64,000 nt of DNA from the NCBI GenBank assembly GCA_043421945.1, contig JBHOGO010000014.1, positions 12,464 through 76,463 on the forward strand, in the 5' to 3' direction. Source of the stretch: Thaumasiovibrio sp043421945. GTDB taxonomy: Bacteria > Pseudomonadota > Gammaproteobacteria > Enterobacterales > Vibrionaceae. The position numbers were made by a program, and so were the translations under genes. Below, one piece after another: positions 36,377 through 45,264 of this stretch. The notes under the pieces were generated by a model. The model did not search any database. It worked only from the letters and a program-made list of their open reading frames with translations, and was not told where the DNA came from. Numbering within the stretch: the stretch's first letter is position 1; the number at the start of each line of letters is the position of its first letter.

Positions 36377-37753
36377 ATGGGCGATACTGACCGGAAAATA
36401 TTTGTTCTCGATACCAATATTCTGCTCCACGAACCATCTGCTATCTATTCCTTTCAAGAACACGATGTGGTCATCCCGATGACTGTCCTCGAAGAGCTCG
36501 ACCGCATCAAAGACAGCAAGCGTGATGTCTCGCGCGATGCACGTGTTGCCATTCGTGCTTTAGAAAATATGTTCCATGATGCGACACCCGATCAGATCTC
36601 TGAAGGGATCCCTATCGGCACGCAAGAGGAAGATAAAGGTACCATTGCGATTTTAGCTGACTATGAAATTAAAGAGCGAGTGCAGGCCTTTGCTGACAAA
36701 CTGGGTGACAATCGCATTCTGAATGCCACGCTTTATCTACAAAATAAGCGCACGCCCCGACAGGTGGTGTTGGTCACTAAAGATATTAATATGCGCTTAA
36801 GGGCAAAAGGCGCTGGGGTGCGTTTTGTCGAGGATTACCGAACCGATCAGTTAATTGATGATGTTCGTTTCTTAACGAAAGGTTATAAAGAGTACGAAGG
36901 TAGCTTTTGGCAGCAAATTGATGAGTGCCACAGTGAGAGCCGAGGTCGGTCGACTTTCCATACGTTGCCGAAAGAGCACTTTGAGGCGCCTTTTGTTAAT
37001 CAATATTTACTTGATGAGAGCGAAGACTTCGCCGCTCGCGTGAAGTCGGTGAATGAAGAAACGGTTGAGATTCGAGACATTAGTCGTGAGCGGTTAATGA
37101 GTCGATCTGCTTGGGATATTCATCCGAAGAACATTGACCAAGCGATGGCCATTGATGCGCTGATGGACCCTAAAATTGATTTGGTTATTTTGACTGGACC
37201 AGCCGGATGCGGGAAGACGATTCTTGCCATGGCAACAGCTCTCGAGCAGGTGATAGAAAAGGGCATGTACGACAAAATTATCGTGACACGCAATACACCA
37301 GATATTGCTGAATCAATTGGCTTTCTTCCTGGTACCGAGGAAGAAAAGATGATGCCTTGGTTAGCGGCGGTCACGGATACCATGGAGGCGCTGCATAAGA
37401 ATGATGTATGTACTGAAGGGTCGATGAAGTACATCTATGAAAAGGCAAACTTGCAGTTTAAGTCTATTAACTTCATGCGTGGGCGCTCGATTCAGAATGC
37501 GTTTGTGCTCTTGGATGAGTGCCAGAACTTAACGGCTTCACAGATTAAGACCATTATTACCCGCTGCGGGGAAGGCACTAAGCTGGTGTGCTCTGGTAAC
37601 CTTGCCCAAATCGATTCACCATATTTAACCCCGGTTACTTCTGGGTTAACTTATATTGTTGAGCGCTTTAAAGACTTTGACGGTAGTGCAAGCCTCTACC
37701 TCAATGGTGTTGTCAGAAGTCGTCTAGCAGAATACGCTGAGCAGAATTTGTAG
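36377..37753 (+). CDS. PIN domain-PhoH ATPase fusion
   Basis: 458-residue fusion of an N-terminal PIN nuclease-like domain (about 5-150; VLDTNILLHEPSAIYSF with acidic residues D10, E41-type positions and VTKDINMRLRAK) and a C-terminal PhoH ATPase (about 240-458; Walker A LTGPAGCGKTI about 273-283, LLDECQNLT as Walker B). PhoH2-type proteins of this layout act as RNA helicase/nucleases in mycobacteria. The GTG at 36371 lies inside the AAGGAGG ribosome-binding site (36365-36371), so the ATG at 36377 is the true start. A Pho box candidate lies about 155 bases upstream. Confidence 0.93.
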   Translation: MGDTDRKIFVLDTNILLHEPSAIYSFQEHDVVIPMTVLEELDRIKDSKRDVSRDARVAIRALENMFHDATPDQISEGIPIGTQEEDKGTIAILADYEIKERVQAFADKLGDNRILNATLYLQNKRTPRQVVLVTKDINMRLRAKGAGVRFVEDYRTDQLIDDVRFLTKGYKEYEGSFWQQIDECHSESRGRSTFHTLPKEHFEAPFVNQYLLDESEDFAARVKSVNEETVEIRDISRERLMSRSAWDIHPKNIDQAMAIDALMDPKIDLVILTGPAGCGKTILAMATALEQVIEKGMYDKIIVTRNTPDIAESIGFLPGTEEEKMMPWLAAVTDTMEALHKNDVCTEGSMKYIYEKANLQFKSINFMRGRSIQNAFVLLDECQNLTASQIKTIITRCGEGTKLVCSGNLAQIDSPYLTPVTSGLTYIVERFKDFDGSASLYLNGVVRSRLAEYAEQNL

Positions 37754-38140
37754 TACTGCTCTAGATCCGCAGCTCTTTAGAGGCGTCTAATAATGATCTG
37801 CTGGTAAGTTCTCTCGCTTAATGTTGGTGCGGTTGCCTTGCACAGACTGCCGCGCCAGCCTCTTATTTTGGTGTGAGCGATGCTCATTATGCTTCCTGCC
37901 TGTCAGCATCTGATTGACAAGCCGGTTTTTGATTTATGCAGCGAAAATAGCTTTTTACCTATTGGTGCCCTAAAAGGTACGATGCTCACCATGAAAAAAG
38001 CTCACAAAGCTGCACATTCATTTTATTTTCATTTAAATCAATACCTTAACTAGCAATCCCTACGCCAGTGTGTTTTTTTGGCAGAAAAAAGCTGTACATG
38101 ATAGTTAAAGGTGTTAATCCCCCCGTAGTATCTATTTCCT
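37754..38140. other. Gene-free gap between phoH and thiQ
   Basis: 387 bases between two convergent genes. No convincing terminator. It contains a 15-base exact copy (38054-38068) of the 3' end of the TPP aptamer found upstream of thiB. A 20-codon frame at 37991 lacks a good ribosome-binding site and was not called. Confidence 0.5.
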
Positions 38141-38857
38141 CTACAGTGATTTCCCTAAGTACTGACAAAGTGCTGGCAGCGTACTGTGTTCAAGGATATC
38201 TGTGGCAGTGCCAAATGCTGCTACCTTTCCATCGTCAATGAATGCAATATGGTCGGCAATAAGACGTGCATCTTCTGGGGTATGAGTCACCATAATAATG
38301 GTGATTTGGTGCTGTTTAGCAATCTGTTTGACGAGGCTCAGCATCTCGCGTCTCAAGGCTGGGTCAAGAGCAGAGAAAGGCTCATCAAGCAGTAGGAGCG
38401 GTCGATGCCTGACTAAGCAACGAGCTAGCGCGACCCTTTGTGCTTGCCCACCCGATAGTGTCGTTGGTAATCGATGCTGTAACCCCGATAGCCCCACATC
38501 CTCACACGCTTTATCAACCTCTTCCCACTGGGACGGTGTTAACTTCAGATTAGGGTTCATGCCTAGCCCAATATTATCCTTCACTGATAGGTGTGGGAAA
38601 AGGTTGTGGGCTTGAAACAGAATTGAGAGTGGCCGTTGATGGGGAGGCAAGCTAATAAATGAGACACCTTGGAAGGTCGCATCACCCAATTCAGCATGTT
38701 GAAAGCCAGCGAGTAAAGCTAGTAGGGTGCTCTTACCTGCCCCGCTTGGGCCTAGAACAGCAAGTACCTCACCAGTTTGAAGGGTAAAGCTAAACTGTAA
38801 TTGTTGGCGGTGCTCCTCTTGTTGATAAGAGCAAGTGAGTTGATTAACGTTTAACAA
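38141..38857 (-). CDS. thiQ: Thiamine ABC transporter ATP-binding protein
   Basis: ATPase of the thiamine/TPP importer. 238 residues with Walker A GPSGAGKST (36-44), signature TLSGGQAQRVALARCLV (about 128-144), Walker B PLLLLDEPFSALD and the switch histidine in MVTHTPEDA. Overlaps thiP by 14 bases, so both are translated together. Confidence 0.95.
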   Translation of the reverse strand: MLNVNQLTCSYQQEEHRQQLQFSFTLQTGEVLAVLGPSGAGKSTLLALLAGFQHAELGDATFQGVSFISLPPHQRPLSILFQAHNLFPHLSVKDNIGLGMNPNLKLTPSQWEEVDKACEDVGLSGLQHRLPTTLSGGQAQRVALARCLVRHRPLLLLDEPFSALDPALRREMLSLVKQIAKQHQITIIMVTHTPEDARLIADHIAFIDDGKVAAFGTATDILEHSTLPALCQYLGKSL

Positions 38858-40460
38858 GTTGCTTCTCCACCAGAATAAAAAGGCTCAAGCTAAGGGCAAG
38901 GAGTACGAGTGCGACAGTAGCCGCAGCATCCATTTGATAACTACCCATGAGCTGAAATAAGTACATGGGTAAGGTTTGAAATTGTTGGCTACCAAACATT
39001 GCGATAGCGGTGAGGTCACCGAGTGAGAGGACGAAGGCAAGGCAAAATGCATGGATGAAAGCCGAGGTTATTAGTCGCCACTCGACAAGATGCCAGCGTT
39101 GCCAGCCATGTAGCCCTAAACTTTCACTCAACGGTGTGTATTGCTGTGCACATTGCAATAGCGGTTGAGCAAGGGTTTTAAGAATAAAGGGCATGGCCAT
39201 GAGTGCATTCACGAGTATGACGAGGATGAAAGCATGAGAGAACACATGGCCAATCTGGCGCACCATGAGAAATAGCCCTGTACTGATCACGAGTCCAGGT
39301 GTCACGAGAATAAGGCTGCCACATAGTTCAATGAGATTCGCTTTTTGCTGATTGCTTTTTCGGGCTTGTGACTGAATCCGCCAGTGGCGGCTGGCATTGA
39401 GGATGAATAGCGCTAATACCATGGCGATAAGGCTAGCCCCGAAAGCAATCAGCAGTGAGTTCTTCATCGCACTCCAGAGTGGCGGTGCACTCAGGGTCGC
39501 GATGGTTTGCCCATTAAGACCAGCAGTGATGACTGCAATAAAGGGAGGGATGACCAACACCACGCCAAGTATTATCCAGATACCATCCCAGCCTCGCTGT
39601 AAAAGCGAGTCGTCACGATAGGGAATGGAGTATCCTTGCGCAGGTTCCGATGGTACATCGCGAGAAAAGCGATTGATAAACAGTACTAAGCCTGCACAGA
39701 TCAGCATTTGCCAGATAGCGAGTAGTGCACCGAATCCCAAATCGAAGTCAAAGCGGATCGCTTGATATATGGCTAGCTCAATCGTTGTTGCTTGAGGCCC
39801 TCCTCCTAATGCCATCACAGTGCCAAAGCTGGTGAAGCAAAGCATAAAGACTAAACCAATGATATGCGGTATCTGCTGTCTTACCCGCGGCCACGATAAT
39901 AATTTGAATCGTTGCCAACGGTTGAGACCGAGGTGGATGGCGAGTCGCTGTTGCTGGATCGGTGTTGATTCAATGCTTTGTAGAAGCATTCTGGTGGATA
40001 GCGGGGCATTAAAAAACACGTGGGCGAGTAAAATCCCGCTGAGCCCGTAAATTGATATATCGCTCCCTAACCAAGCGTTGATGAGACCGCTTTTTCCATA
40101 AATAGCTAAGAGACCAAATACTGCCACTAAGACGGGTAATACAAAGGTTAATGAGAAGAGCTTTAGCAGCAGTTGCCGACCTACAAAGCGACGGCGAGCG
40201 AGAGCTTCGGCAAGAGGCAGAGCGATGAGCAGACTGAGTAAGGTCGAGAGGGTGGCTTGTTTGAAGCTAAACTGCGTTACGTAGCGTAAATATGGGTCTT
40301 GCCATATTTGGGCTATGTTGAGGTTCGGGGCTGCTAGCCATAATGAAAATAGCGCGCCAAGAATAAACATTACGATGCCACCAGCACTGACAATACCAGG
40401 TAATGTGATGCGGAGCGTGCTGGGTATTTGTCGGCGTTGGTGTGAGGTTTTATCTCGCAT
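38844..40460 (-). CDS. thiP: Thiamine ABC transporter permease
   Basis: Inner-membrane permease of 538 residues built as two fused halves, each with a permease domain of about six helices, as in E. coli ThiP (536). The first ABC-contact EAA-like loop is in AIHLGLNRWQRFKLLSWPRVR and the second in SLGLHGWQRWHLVEWRLI. Basic cytoplasmic N-terminus. It follows thiB after an unusually long 244-base gap. Confidence 0.94.
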   Translation of the reverse strand: MRDKTSHQRRQIPSTLRITLPGIVSAGGIVMFILGALFSLWLAAPNLNIAQIWQDPYLRYVTQFSFKQATLSTLLSLLIALPLAEALARRRFVGRQLLLKLFSLTFVLPVLVAVFGLLAIYGKSGLINAWLGSDISIYGLSGILLAHVFFNAPLSTRMLLQSIESTPIQQQRLAIHLGLNRWQRFKLLSWPRVRQQIPHIIGLVFMLCFTSFGTVMALGGGPQATTIELAIYQAIRFDFDLGFGALLAIWQMLICAGLVLFINRFSRDVPSEPAQGYSIPYRDDSLLQRGWDGIWIILGVVLVIPPFIAVITAGLNGQTIATLSAPPLWSAMKNSLLIAFGASLIAMVLALFILNASRHWRIQSQARKSNQQKANLIELCGSLILVTPGLVISTGLFLMVRQIGHVFSHAFILVILVNALMAMPFILKTLAQPLLQCAQQYTPLSESLGLHGWQRWHLVEWRLITSAFIHAFCLAFVLSLGDLTAIAMFGSQQFQTLPMYLFQLMGSYQMDAAATVALVLLALSLSLFILVEKQLVKR

Positions 40461-40704
40461 AATGATAGGTCTACGTTAATCTTCAAAGAGAGCTGGCTAG
40501 GGGATGCTCTAGGCTTTTGATGTTAGGAGGTTCATTAAAGATTTTTGTTTAAAATCTCTATTTTTACCCTTTACGCTGCCTTTAATTGCCTGCCTAGTCG
40601 ATGTGATTAAGCAGGCTGATACGGTTTAAATCGTTACGTGGAAGCGATGGCAATAACGCACTAATTTTATACCACTGATTTAAACTTATTTGGTCTAATT
40701 CTAC
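40461..40704 (-). other. Long thiB-thiP intercistronic spacer with hairpins
   Basis: 244 bases with no coding frame. Visible structures: GCCTGC/GCAGGC with a 17-base loop (about 40587-40615) and AGATTTT/AAAATCT (about 40539-40557). It could tune the ratio of binding protein to permease or hold an internal promoter; neither is shown. Confidence 0.5.
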
Positions 40705-41733
40705 TTATTGGATTAATGCTGCTTGCCACTCACGAATCCAACCTCGGCGCTGATTATTAACCTCCTCCGTTGAGAAGCTCAGTGCTTTTTCTGGAATGGT
40801 GAGGGTATCGAAGCCTTCAGGCAATGCGACGTCAGTGACAGGGTACATCCAGTTTCCAGTCGCAATATGCTGTTGGAAGTCATCCGTTAGCATGAATTCC
40901 AGGAATTGATCGGCCAGCGCTGGAGTCGGGCTATTGGATAGCTTAGCTGCAACTTCAATTTGCATGTAGTGCCCTTCGCTGAAGTTTGCCGCGGCGAAGT
41001 TATCATCGTTTTCTGCGATAAGGTGATAAGCAGGTGAGGTTGTGTATGAGAGCACCATATCCGCTTCATCTTTTAAGAACATGCTGTACGCTTCAGACCA
41101 TCCTTTTGTGACAGTAACGGTTTTCTTCGCGAGCGCTTGCCATGCCTGAGGTGCTTGATCACCATAGACATGTTTTATCCAGAGCATGAGTCCTTGGCCA
41201 GGTGTTGAGGTACGAGGATCTTGATAAAGGATGCGGATCTCTTCGTCTTCAATGAGTGCTTTAAGGCTGGCTGGTGGGGTCTCTAGTTTGGTTTTGTCGT
41301 AGACAAAAGCAAAGTAGCCATAGTCGAAAGGAATGAAATATGGGTCTTGCCATTCACTGGGTAGTGTCAGCGCGGTTGTATCGATGTCGTGCTTTGAAAT
41401 TAAACCTGTCGCCGTTGCTTCAGCAATTAAGTTATCGTCAAGTCCAAGAATAATATCAGCGTTTGCGCTGTCGCCTTCTAACCGTAAGCGATTAAGGATA
41501 GAGACTCCATCATCAAGTGCGACGTAGTTGACGGTACAATCGCATTGAGATTCAAAGGCAGTTTTGATCGCAGGACCTGGGCCCCAGTCGCTAGCGAACG
41601 AGCTGTATGTGTAGATATTTAATGTTGCTTCACTCGCCCAAGAAGATGCTGCAAACGCTGATAGTGCAAGTGTTGTGGCAACGGTGGCGTGGTGGCTAAG
41701 TTTCTTATGCAGTGAGAGTGGTGTTGTTTTCAA
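40705..41733 (-). CDS. thiB: Thiamine-binding periplasmic protein
   Basis: Periplasmic receptor for thiamine, TMP and TPP. 342 residues with a signal peptide (about 1-33, ending ASSWA) and the mature start SEATLNIYTYSSFASDWGPGPAIKTAFESQC, close to E. coli TbpA. The start codon is TTG at 41733-41731: AGGAG lies about 7 bases before it and no in-frame ATG exists until well inside the mature protein. First gene of thiB-thiP-thiQ, controlled by a TPP riboswitch. Confidence 0.94.
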   Translation of the reverse strand: MKTTPLSLHKKLSHHATVATTLALSAFAASSWASEATLNIYTYSSFASDWGPGPAIKTAFESQCDCTVNYVALDDGVSILNRLRLEGDSANADIILGLDDNLIAEATATGLISKHDIDTTALTLPSEWQDPYFIPFDYGYFAFVYDKTKLETPPASLKALIEDEEIRILYQDPRTSTPGQGLMLWIKHVYGDQAPQAWQALAKKTVTVTKGWSEAYSMFLKDEADMVLSYTTSPAYHLIAENDDNFAAANFSEGHYMQIEVAAKLSNSPTPALADQFLEFMLTDDFQQHIATGNWMYPVTDVALPEGFDTLTIPEKALSFSTEEVNNQRRGWIREWQAALIQ

Positions 41734-41782
41734 GGTGTGCTCCTAACATCATGTCGGGCGGCACAGGTGTTGAGTGATTAAT

Positions 41783-41876
41783 CTCAATCCCTACGCCAGC
41801 ATTAACTGGATCAGGTTCTGTGGGTGTCATAACCAATGTGTTGGATACTCTCTCAGCCATAAGGCTCCCCAATGAG
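41783..41876 (-). ncRNA. TPP (THI-box) riboswitch upstream of thiB
   Basis: On the minus strand the aptamer runs from CTCATT-GGGGAGCC through GGCTGAGAGAGTA and ACCC-AGAACCTGATCCAG to TAATGCTGGCGTAGGGATTGAG. The conserved CTGAGA, CCTGAT and GCGTAGGGA elements are all present, and the outer arms pair as P1. The aptamer ends about 50 bases before the TTG start of thiB, too close for a large terminator, so repression by hiding the ribosome-binding site is likely. Confidence 0.96.
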
Positions 41877-42162
41877 AACGACGTCATTGTAGCGGCTCGC
41901 GTTCGCGTTGTAACTACTTGACGTGATTACAATCCCAGTAAAAATGGCTAGGACATGAAAAATTGATAGTCATAAGGGTAAGGTGATTAGACGTTTGCTC
42001 GTCATGCTTCGCGCAAAGTCTAAAATATTGAAATCTCTCAGCCGATGTCGGGTCTCTTTTAAAACACTGAGAAATGCTAAGCCTTGATTGGTATATGCTT
42101 ATTTGAGGCTAGCGAGTTCGAAAGATGCAGGGATCAATCCGAAAAACAGAGAAGGGGAAATC

Positions 42163-42933
42163 ATGAAGCTCATCTGGGTCATTTTCATCGTGATGTCGCA
42201 AGGGGTATGGGCGGCGCCAAAAGCAGAGTTGTGGGATTTTTGGCAGCCCCATAACGAACAAAGTAGTGAGTCGATTTCTCATCAGCAGTGGCAAACAGTA
42301 CTCGAGACATTTCTTGTCGTTGGTGAAACCCAAACACGTTTTGATTATGCGGGTTACCAATCGAGTGGTAGCCGAGCGATAGAAGAGTATGTACTTACAA
42401 TGTCAGCGTTAGACCCGCGTCAGTACACGAGAGATGAGCAGTTTGCCTATTGGGTTAACCTTTACAATGCATTGACGGTACAGATTATTGTTGATAATTA
42501 CCCCATTGCATCGATTACTAAGTTGGGTGGTTTCTTCCAATTTGGTCCATGGGATAACGATATTGTGACGATTGCCGGTGAAAAACTTACTCTAAATGAT
42601 ATTGAGCATCGAGTTTTAAGACCGCTGTGGAAAGATGCCAGAATTCATTATGCTGTTAATTGTGCGAGCTTAGGCTGCCCAGATTTGATGCCAGTGGCTT
42701 ATCAGGCGGAGAATACAGAGCAGTTGTTAGAAGAAGCGGCGGTACGTTTTGTTAACAGCAACAAGGGAGTGAAGCTTGAAGGTAATCACGCTCAGTTATC
42801 GTCTATCTATGATTGGTACAGCGTCGATTTTAAACCGGATTTAGCGACGCATATTAACCGCTATCGCAAAGGTGAAAAGCTGACAGATCAAAAAATCAGT
42901 TATGACTACGACTGGGATCTTAACGATCGTTAG
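42163..42933 (+). CDS. Secreted DUF547 domain protein
   Basis: From the ATG at 42163 (AGGGGAAATC before it) the protein has 256 residues, starting with a signal peptide (MKLIWVIFIVMSQGVWA, cleavage after VWA). The rest is one DUF547 domain, with YWVNLYNALTVQIIVDNYP and VNCASLGCPDLMP as hallmarks; the Cys-containing NCASLGCP block is characteristic. Function of the family is unknown; a periplasmic place is inferred from the signal peptide. The frame extends upstream to 42088 but that would hide the signal peptide. Confidence 0.9.
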   Translation: MKLIWVIFIVMSQGVWAAPKAELWDFWQPHNEQSSESISHQQWQTVLETFLVVGETQTRFDYAGYQSSGSRAIEEYVLTMSALDPRQYTRDEQFAYWVNLYNALTVQIIVDNYPIASITKLGGFFQFGPWDNDIVTIAGEKLTLNDIEHRVLRPLWKDARIHYAVNCASLGCPDLMPVAYQAENTEQLLEEAAVRFVNSNKGVKLEGNHAQLSSIYDWYSVDFKPDLATHINRYRKGEKLTDQKISYDYDWDLNDR

Positions 42934-43013
42934 TGATCATGATTGGCGGTGCACGAGTGATGGAAGGCGATAGCTGCGGCATCCATTAGAAAATGACGAT
43001 ACCAGTATCAACA

Positions 43014-43043
43014 AAAAACGAGCCTCAGTTAGGCTCGTTTTTG
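43014..43043. terminator. Bidirectional terminator between the DUF547 gene and leuD
   Basis: AAAAACGAGCCT, loop CAGTT, AGGCTCGTTTTT: strong stem with A and T runs on both flanks between convergent genes. Confidence 0.9.
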
Positions 43044-43102
43044 TTGTTGCGATGCATGAGATAGAGAGAGTGGCTGATCTCTACTTACTTACCCCTACCT
43101 AT

Positions 43103-43705
43103 TTATTTTAGGAATGCCGGGATTTTCGCTTCGTACTCGGCAATTTTTGCTTCGTGTTGAAGTGTTAAACCGATGTTATCTAAGCCATTAAGCAAGCAGT
43201 GACGACGGAATTCATCAATCTCAAACGAGTAAACTTTTTTGTTTGCACGTACTTCCATTTTTTCTAGATCAACCGTAATCTCTGCGCCTTCGTTGCCTTC
43301 TACATAAGCGAATAGGGCATCGACTTCAGCATCTGTCAGACGGACAGGCACCATTTGGTTATTGATAGAGTTACCATAGAAAATATCAGCAAAACTCGGT
43401 GCTATCATCACCTTAATACCGTAATCCGCTAATGCCCAAGGTGCATGTTCTCGTGATGAACCACAGCCAAAGTTTTCCCGCGCAAGTAATACGCTGGCAC
43501 CTTCATAACGAGGGTAGTTTAAGACAAAATCAGGGTTTGGCATTTGCCCCGCATCATCGGTGAAGCGCCAGTCATTGAATAAGTGCTGACCAAAGCCTGT
43601 ACGTGTCACTTTTTGTAGAAATTGCTTAGGGATAATCGCATCGGTATCGACATTAGCCGCATCCAATGGCACTGCTAATCCAGTATGTTGTTTGAAACCT
43701 GTCAT
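43103..43705 (-). CDS. leuD: 3-isopropylmalate dehydratase small subunit
   Basis: Small subunit of isopropylmalate isomerase (leucine pathway, second step). 200 residues with TDAIIPKQFLQKVTRTGFGQHLFNDWR (about 22-48) and the swivelling-domain motif ENFGCGSSREHAPWAL (about 77-92). Last gene of leuABCD, 10 bases from leuC. Confidence 0.97.
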   Translation of the reverse strand: MTGFKQHTGLAVPLDAANVDTDAIIPKQFLQKVTRTGFGQHLFNDWRFTDDAGQMPNPDFVLNYPRYEGASVLLARENFGCGSSREHAPWALADYGIKVMIAPSFADIFYGNSINNQMVPVRLTDAEVDALFAYVEGNEGAEITVDLEKMEVRANKKVYSFEIDEFRRHCLLNGLDNIGLTLQHEAKIAEYEAKIPAFLK

Positions 43706-43715
43706 GGTGTGCTCC

Positions 43716-45122
43716 TTAAGCGTCTAATTCACGAATATCAACAAAATGACCAGCGACAGCAGCAGCAGCGGCCATTGCTGGGCTGACTAGGTGAGTACGA
43801 CCGCCACGACCTTGTCGACCTTCGAAGTTACGGTTGCTGGTGGATGCACAACGTTCACCTGGGCCTAAGCGGTCGTTGTTCATGGCTAGACACATAGAAC
43901 AGCCCGGTAGGCGCCATTCGAAACCCGCTTCGATAAAGATTTTATCCAGACCTTCTTTTTCGGCTTGGGCTTTCACTTGTTCTGAGCCTGGCACAACCAG
44001 CGCTTGAACATGTTTTGCAACCGTACGGCCTTTAGCAACAGCAGCAGCGGCACGCATATCTTCAATACGAGAGTTGGTACATGAACCAATAAACGCTTTA
44101 TCAATGCTAAAGTCGGACAATTTCTTGCCTGCCTCTAGGCCCATGTATGCCAAAGCTTTTTCAGCCGATGCTTTTTCCACGGGGTCGCTGAAGTCAGAAG
44201 GGGCAGGGATCAGTGAATCAACGGCAATGACTTGACCTGGGTTTGTTCCCCAAGTGACTTGAGGCTTGATATCCGCACCATTTAGCGTCACGACAGCGTC
44301 AAATTGTGCATCGTCGTCGCTACGCAGTGTTTTCCAGTATGCGACGGCGTCATCCCAATCTTGACCTGTTGGTGAAAATTTACGACCTTTTAGGTAGTTG
44401 AAGGTGGTCTCATCAGGGGCGATAAGCCCAGCTTTCGCACCCAGTTCAATCGCCATGTTACAGACCGTCATACGACCTTCCATGGTGAGGTCTGTAATGG
44501 CTTCACCACAAAATTCAACTACGTAGCCTGTACCACCTGCGGCTGTTGTTTCGCCGATGATCGCAAGGACGATATCTTTGGCAGTGATGCCCTCGGCAAC
44601 CTTACCTTTAACTTCGATTTTCATCGTCTTAGCGCTTGCTTGCTTTAGCGTTTGCGTTGCTAGGACATGCTCAACTTCTGAAGTACCGATACCAAATGCA
44701 AGAGAACCAAATGCGCCGTGCGTGGCAGTATGTGAATCACCACAAACAATAGTGGTACCAGGTAGGGTAATACCTAGCTCAGGGCCCATGACATGGACAA
44801 TACCCTGATACGGGTGGTTTAGATCATATAGCGTAACACCAAACTCTTCACAGTTTTTGGCAAGGGTTTCCATTTGGATGCGCGCCATTTCACCGGAGGC
44901 ATTAATATCTTTGGTTTGCGTTGAAACGTTGTGATCCATGGTTGCGAAAGTCTTGCTGACTTGTCGTACCGGACGGCCTTTTTCACGTAAACCGTCGAAT
45001 GCTTGTGGTGACGTCACTTCATGCACTAAGTGGCGATCAATATATAAAATAGGGGTCTCGCCTTCTGCGGCGACCGCAACGTGGGCGTTATAAACTTTTT
45101 CGTATAAGGTCTGTGCTGACAT
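43716..45122 (-). CDS. leuC: 3-isopropylmalate dehydratase large subunit
   Basis: Aconitase-family subunit with a [4Fe-4S] cluster. 468 residues; cluster cysteines seen in FIGSCTNSRIEDM (about 344-356) and in RLPGCSMCLAMN (about 405-416). VCGDSHTATHGAFG near 127-140 is the substrate-site motif. Preceded by a 142-base gap after leuB that holds a hairpin. Confidence 0.97.
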   Translation of the reverse strand: MSAQTLYEKVYNAHVAVAAEGETPILYIDRHLVHEVTSPQAFDGLREKGRPVRQVSKTFATMDHNVSTQTKDINASGEMARIQMETLAKNCEEFGVTLYDLNHPYQGIVHVMGPELGITLPGTTIVCGDSHTATHGAFGSLAFGIGTSEVEHVLATQTLKQASAKTMKIEVKGKVAEGITAKDIVLAIIGETTAAGGTGYVVEFCGEAITDLTMEGRMTVCNMAIELGAKAGLIAPDETTFNYLKGRKFSPTGQDWDDAVAYWKTLRSDDDAQFDAVVTLNGADIKPQVTWGTNPGQVIAVDSLIPAPSDFSDPVEKASAEKALAYMGLEAGKKLSDFSIDKAFIGSCTNSRIEDMRAAAAVAKGRTVAKHVQALVVPGSEQVKAQAEKEGLDKIFIEAGFEWRLPGCSMCLAMNNDRLGPGERCASTSNRNFEGRQGRGGRTHLVSPAMAAAAAVAGHFVDIRELDA

Positions 45123-45148
45123 TGCTCGAATTTCCTTATCGTTATCAT

Positions 45149-45170
45149 AACCTGCCGTTACCGACAGGTT
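45149..45170 (-). other. Intercistronic hairpin between leuB and leuC
   Basis: A 9-bp stem with one wobble (45149-45157 with 45162-45170) and a 4-base loop, within the 142-base leuB-leuC gap. The T-run lies on the plus-strand side only, so for the leu transcript it is more likely a stability or processing element. Confidence 0.55.
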
Positions 45171-45264
45171 TTTATTCTGTGTAAGCGTTGAATCTCGTTA
45201 TAGCTAACCTGCGTGGGTGGAGCTTATAATCTCACCACGGTTCAGAGGTCGCCATGAACAGAAG

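Noticed and set aside
37991..38053. 20-codon frame starting MKKAHKAAHSF between phoH and thiQ
   Set aside because: AAAGG is too far from the ATG and no terminator or partner supports it.
38041..38100. Second TPP riboswitch downstream of thiQ
   Set aside because: Only the 3' end motif is present; CTGAGA and CCTGAT elements are missing and no gene follows on that strand within reach.
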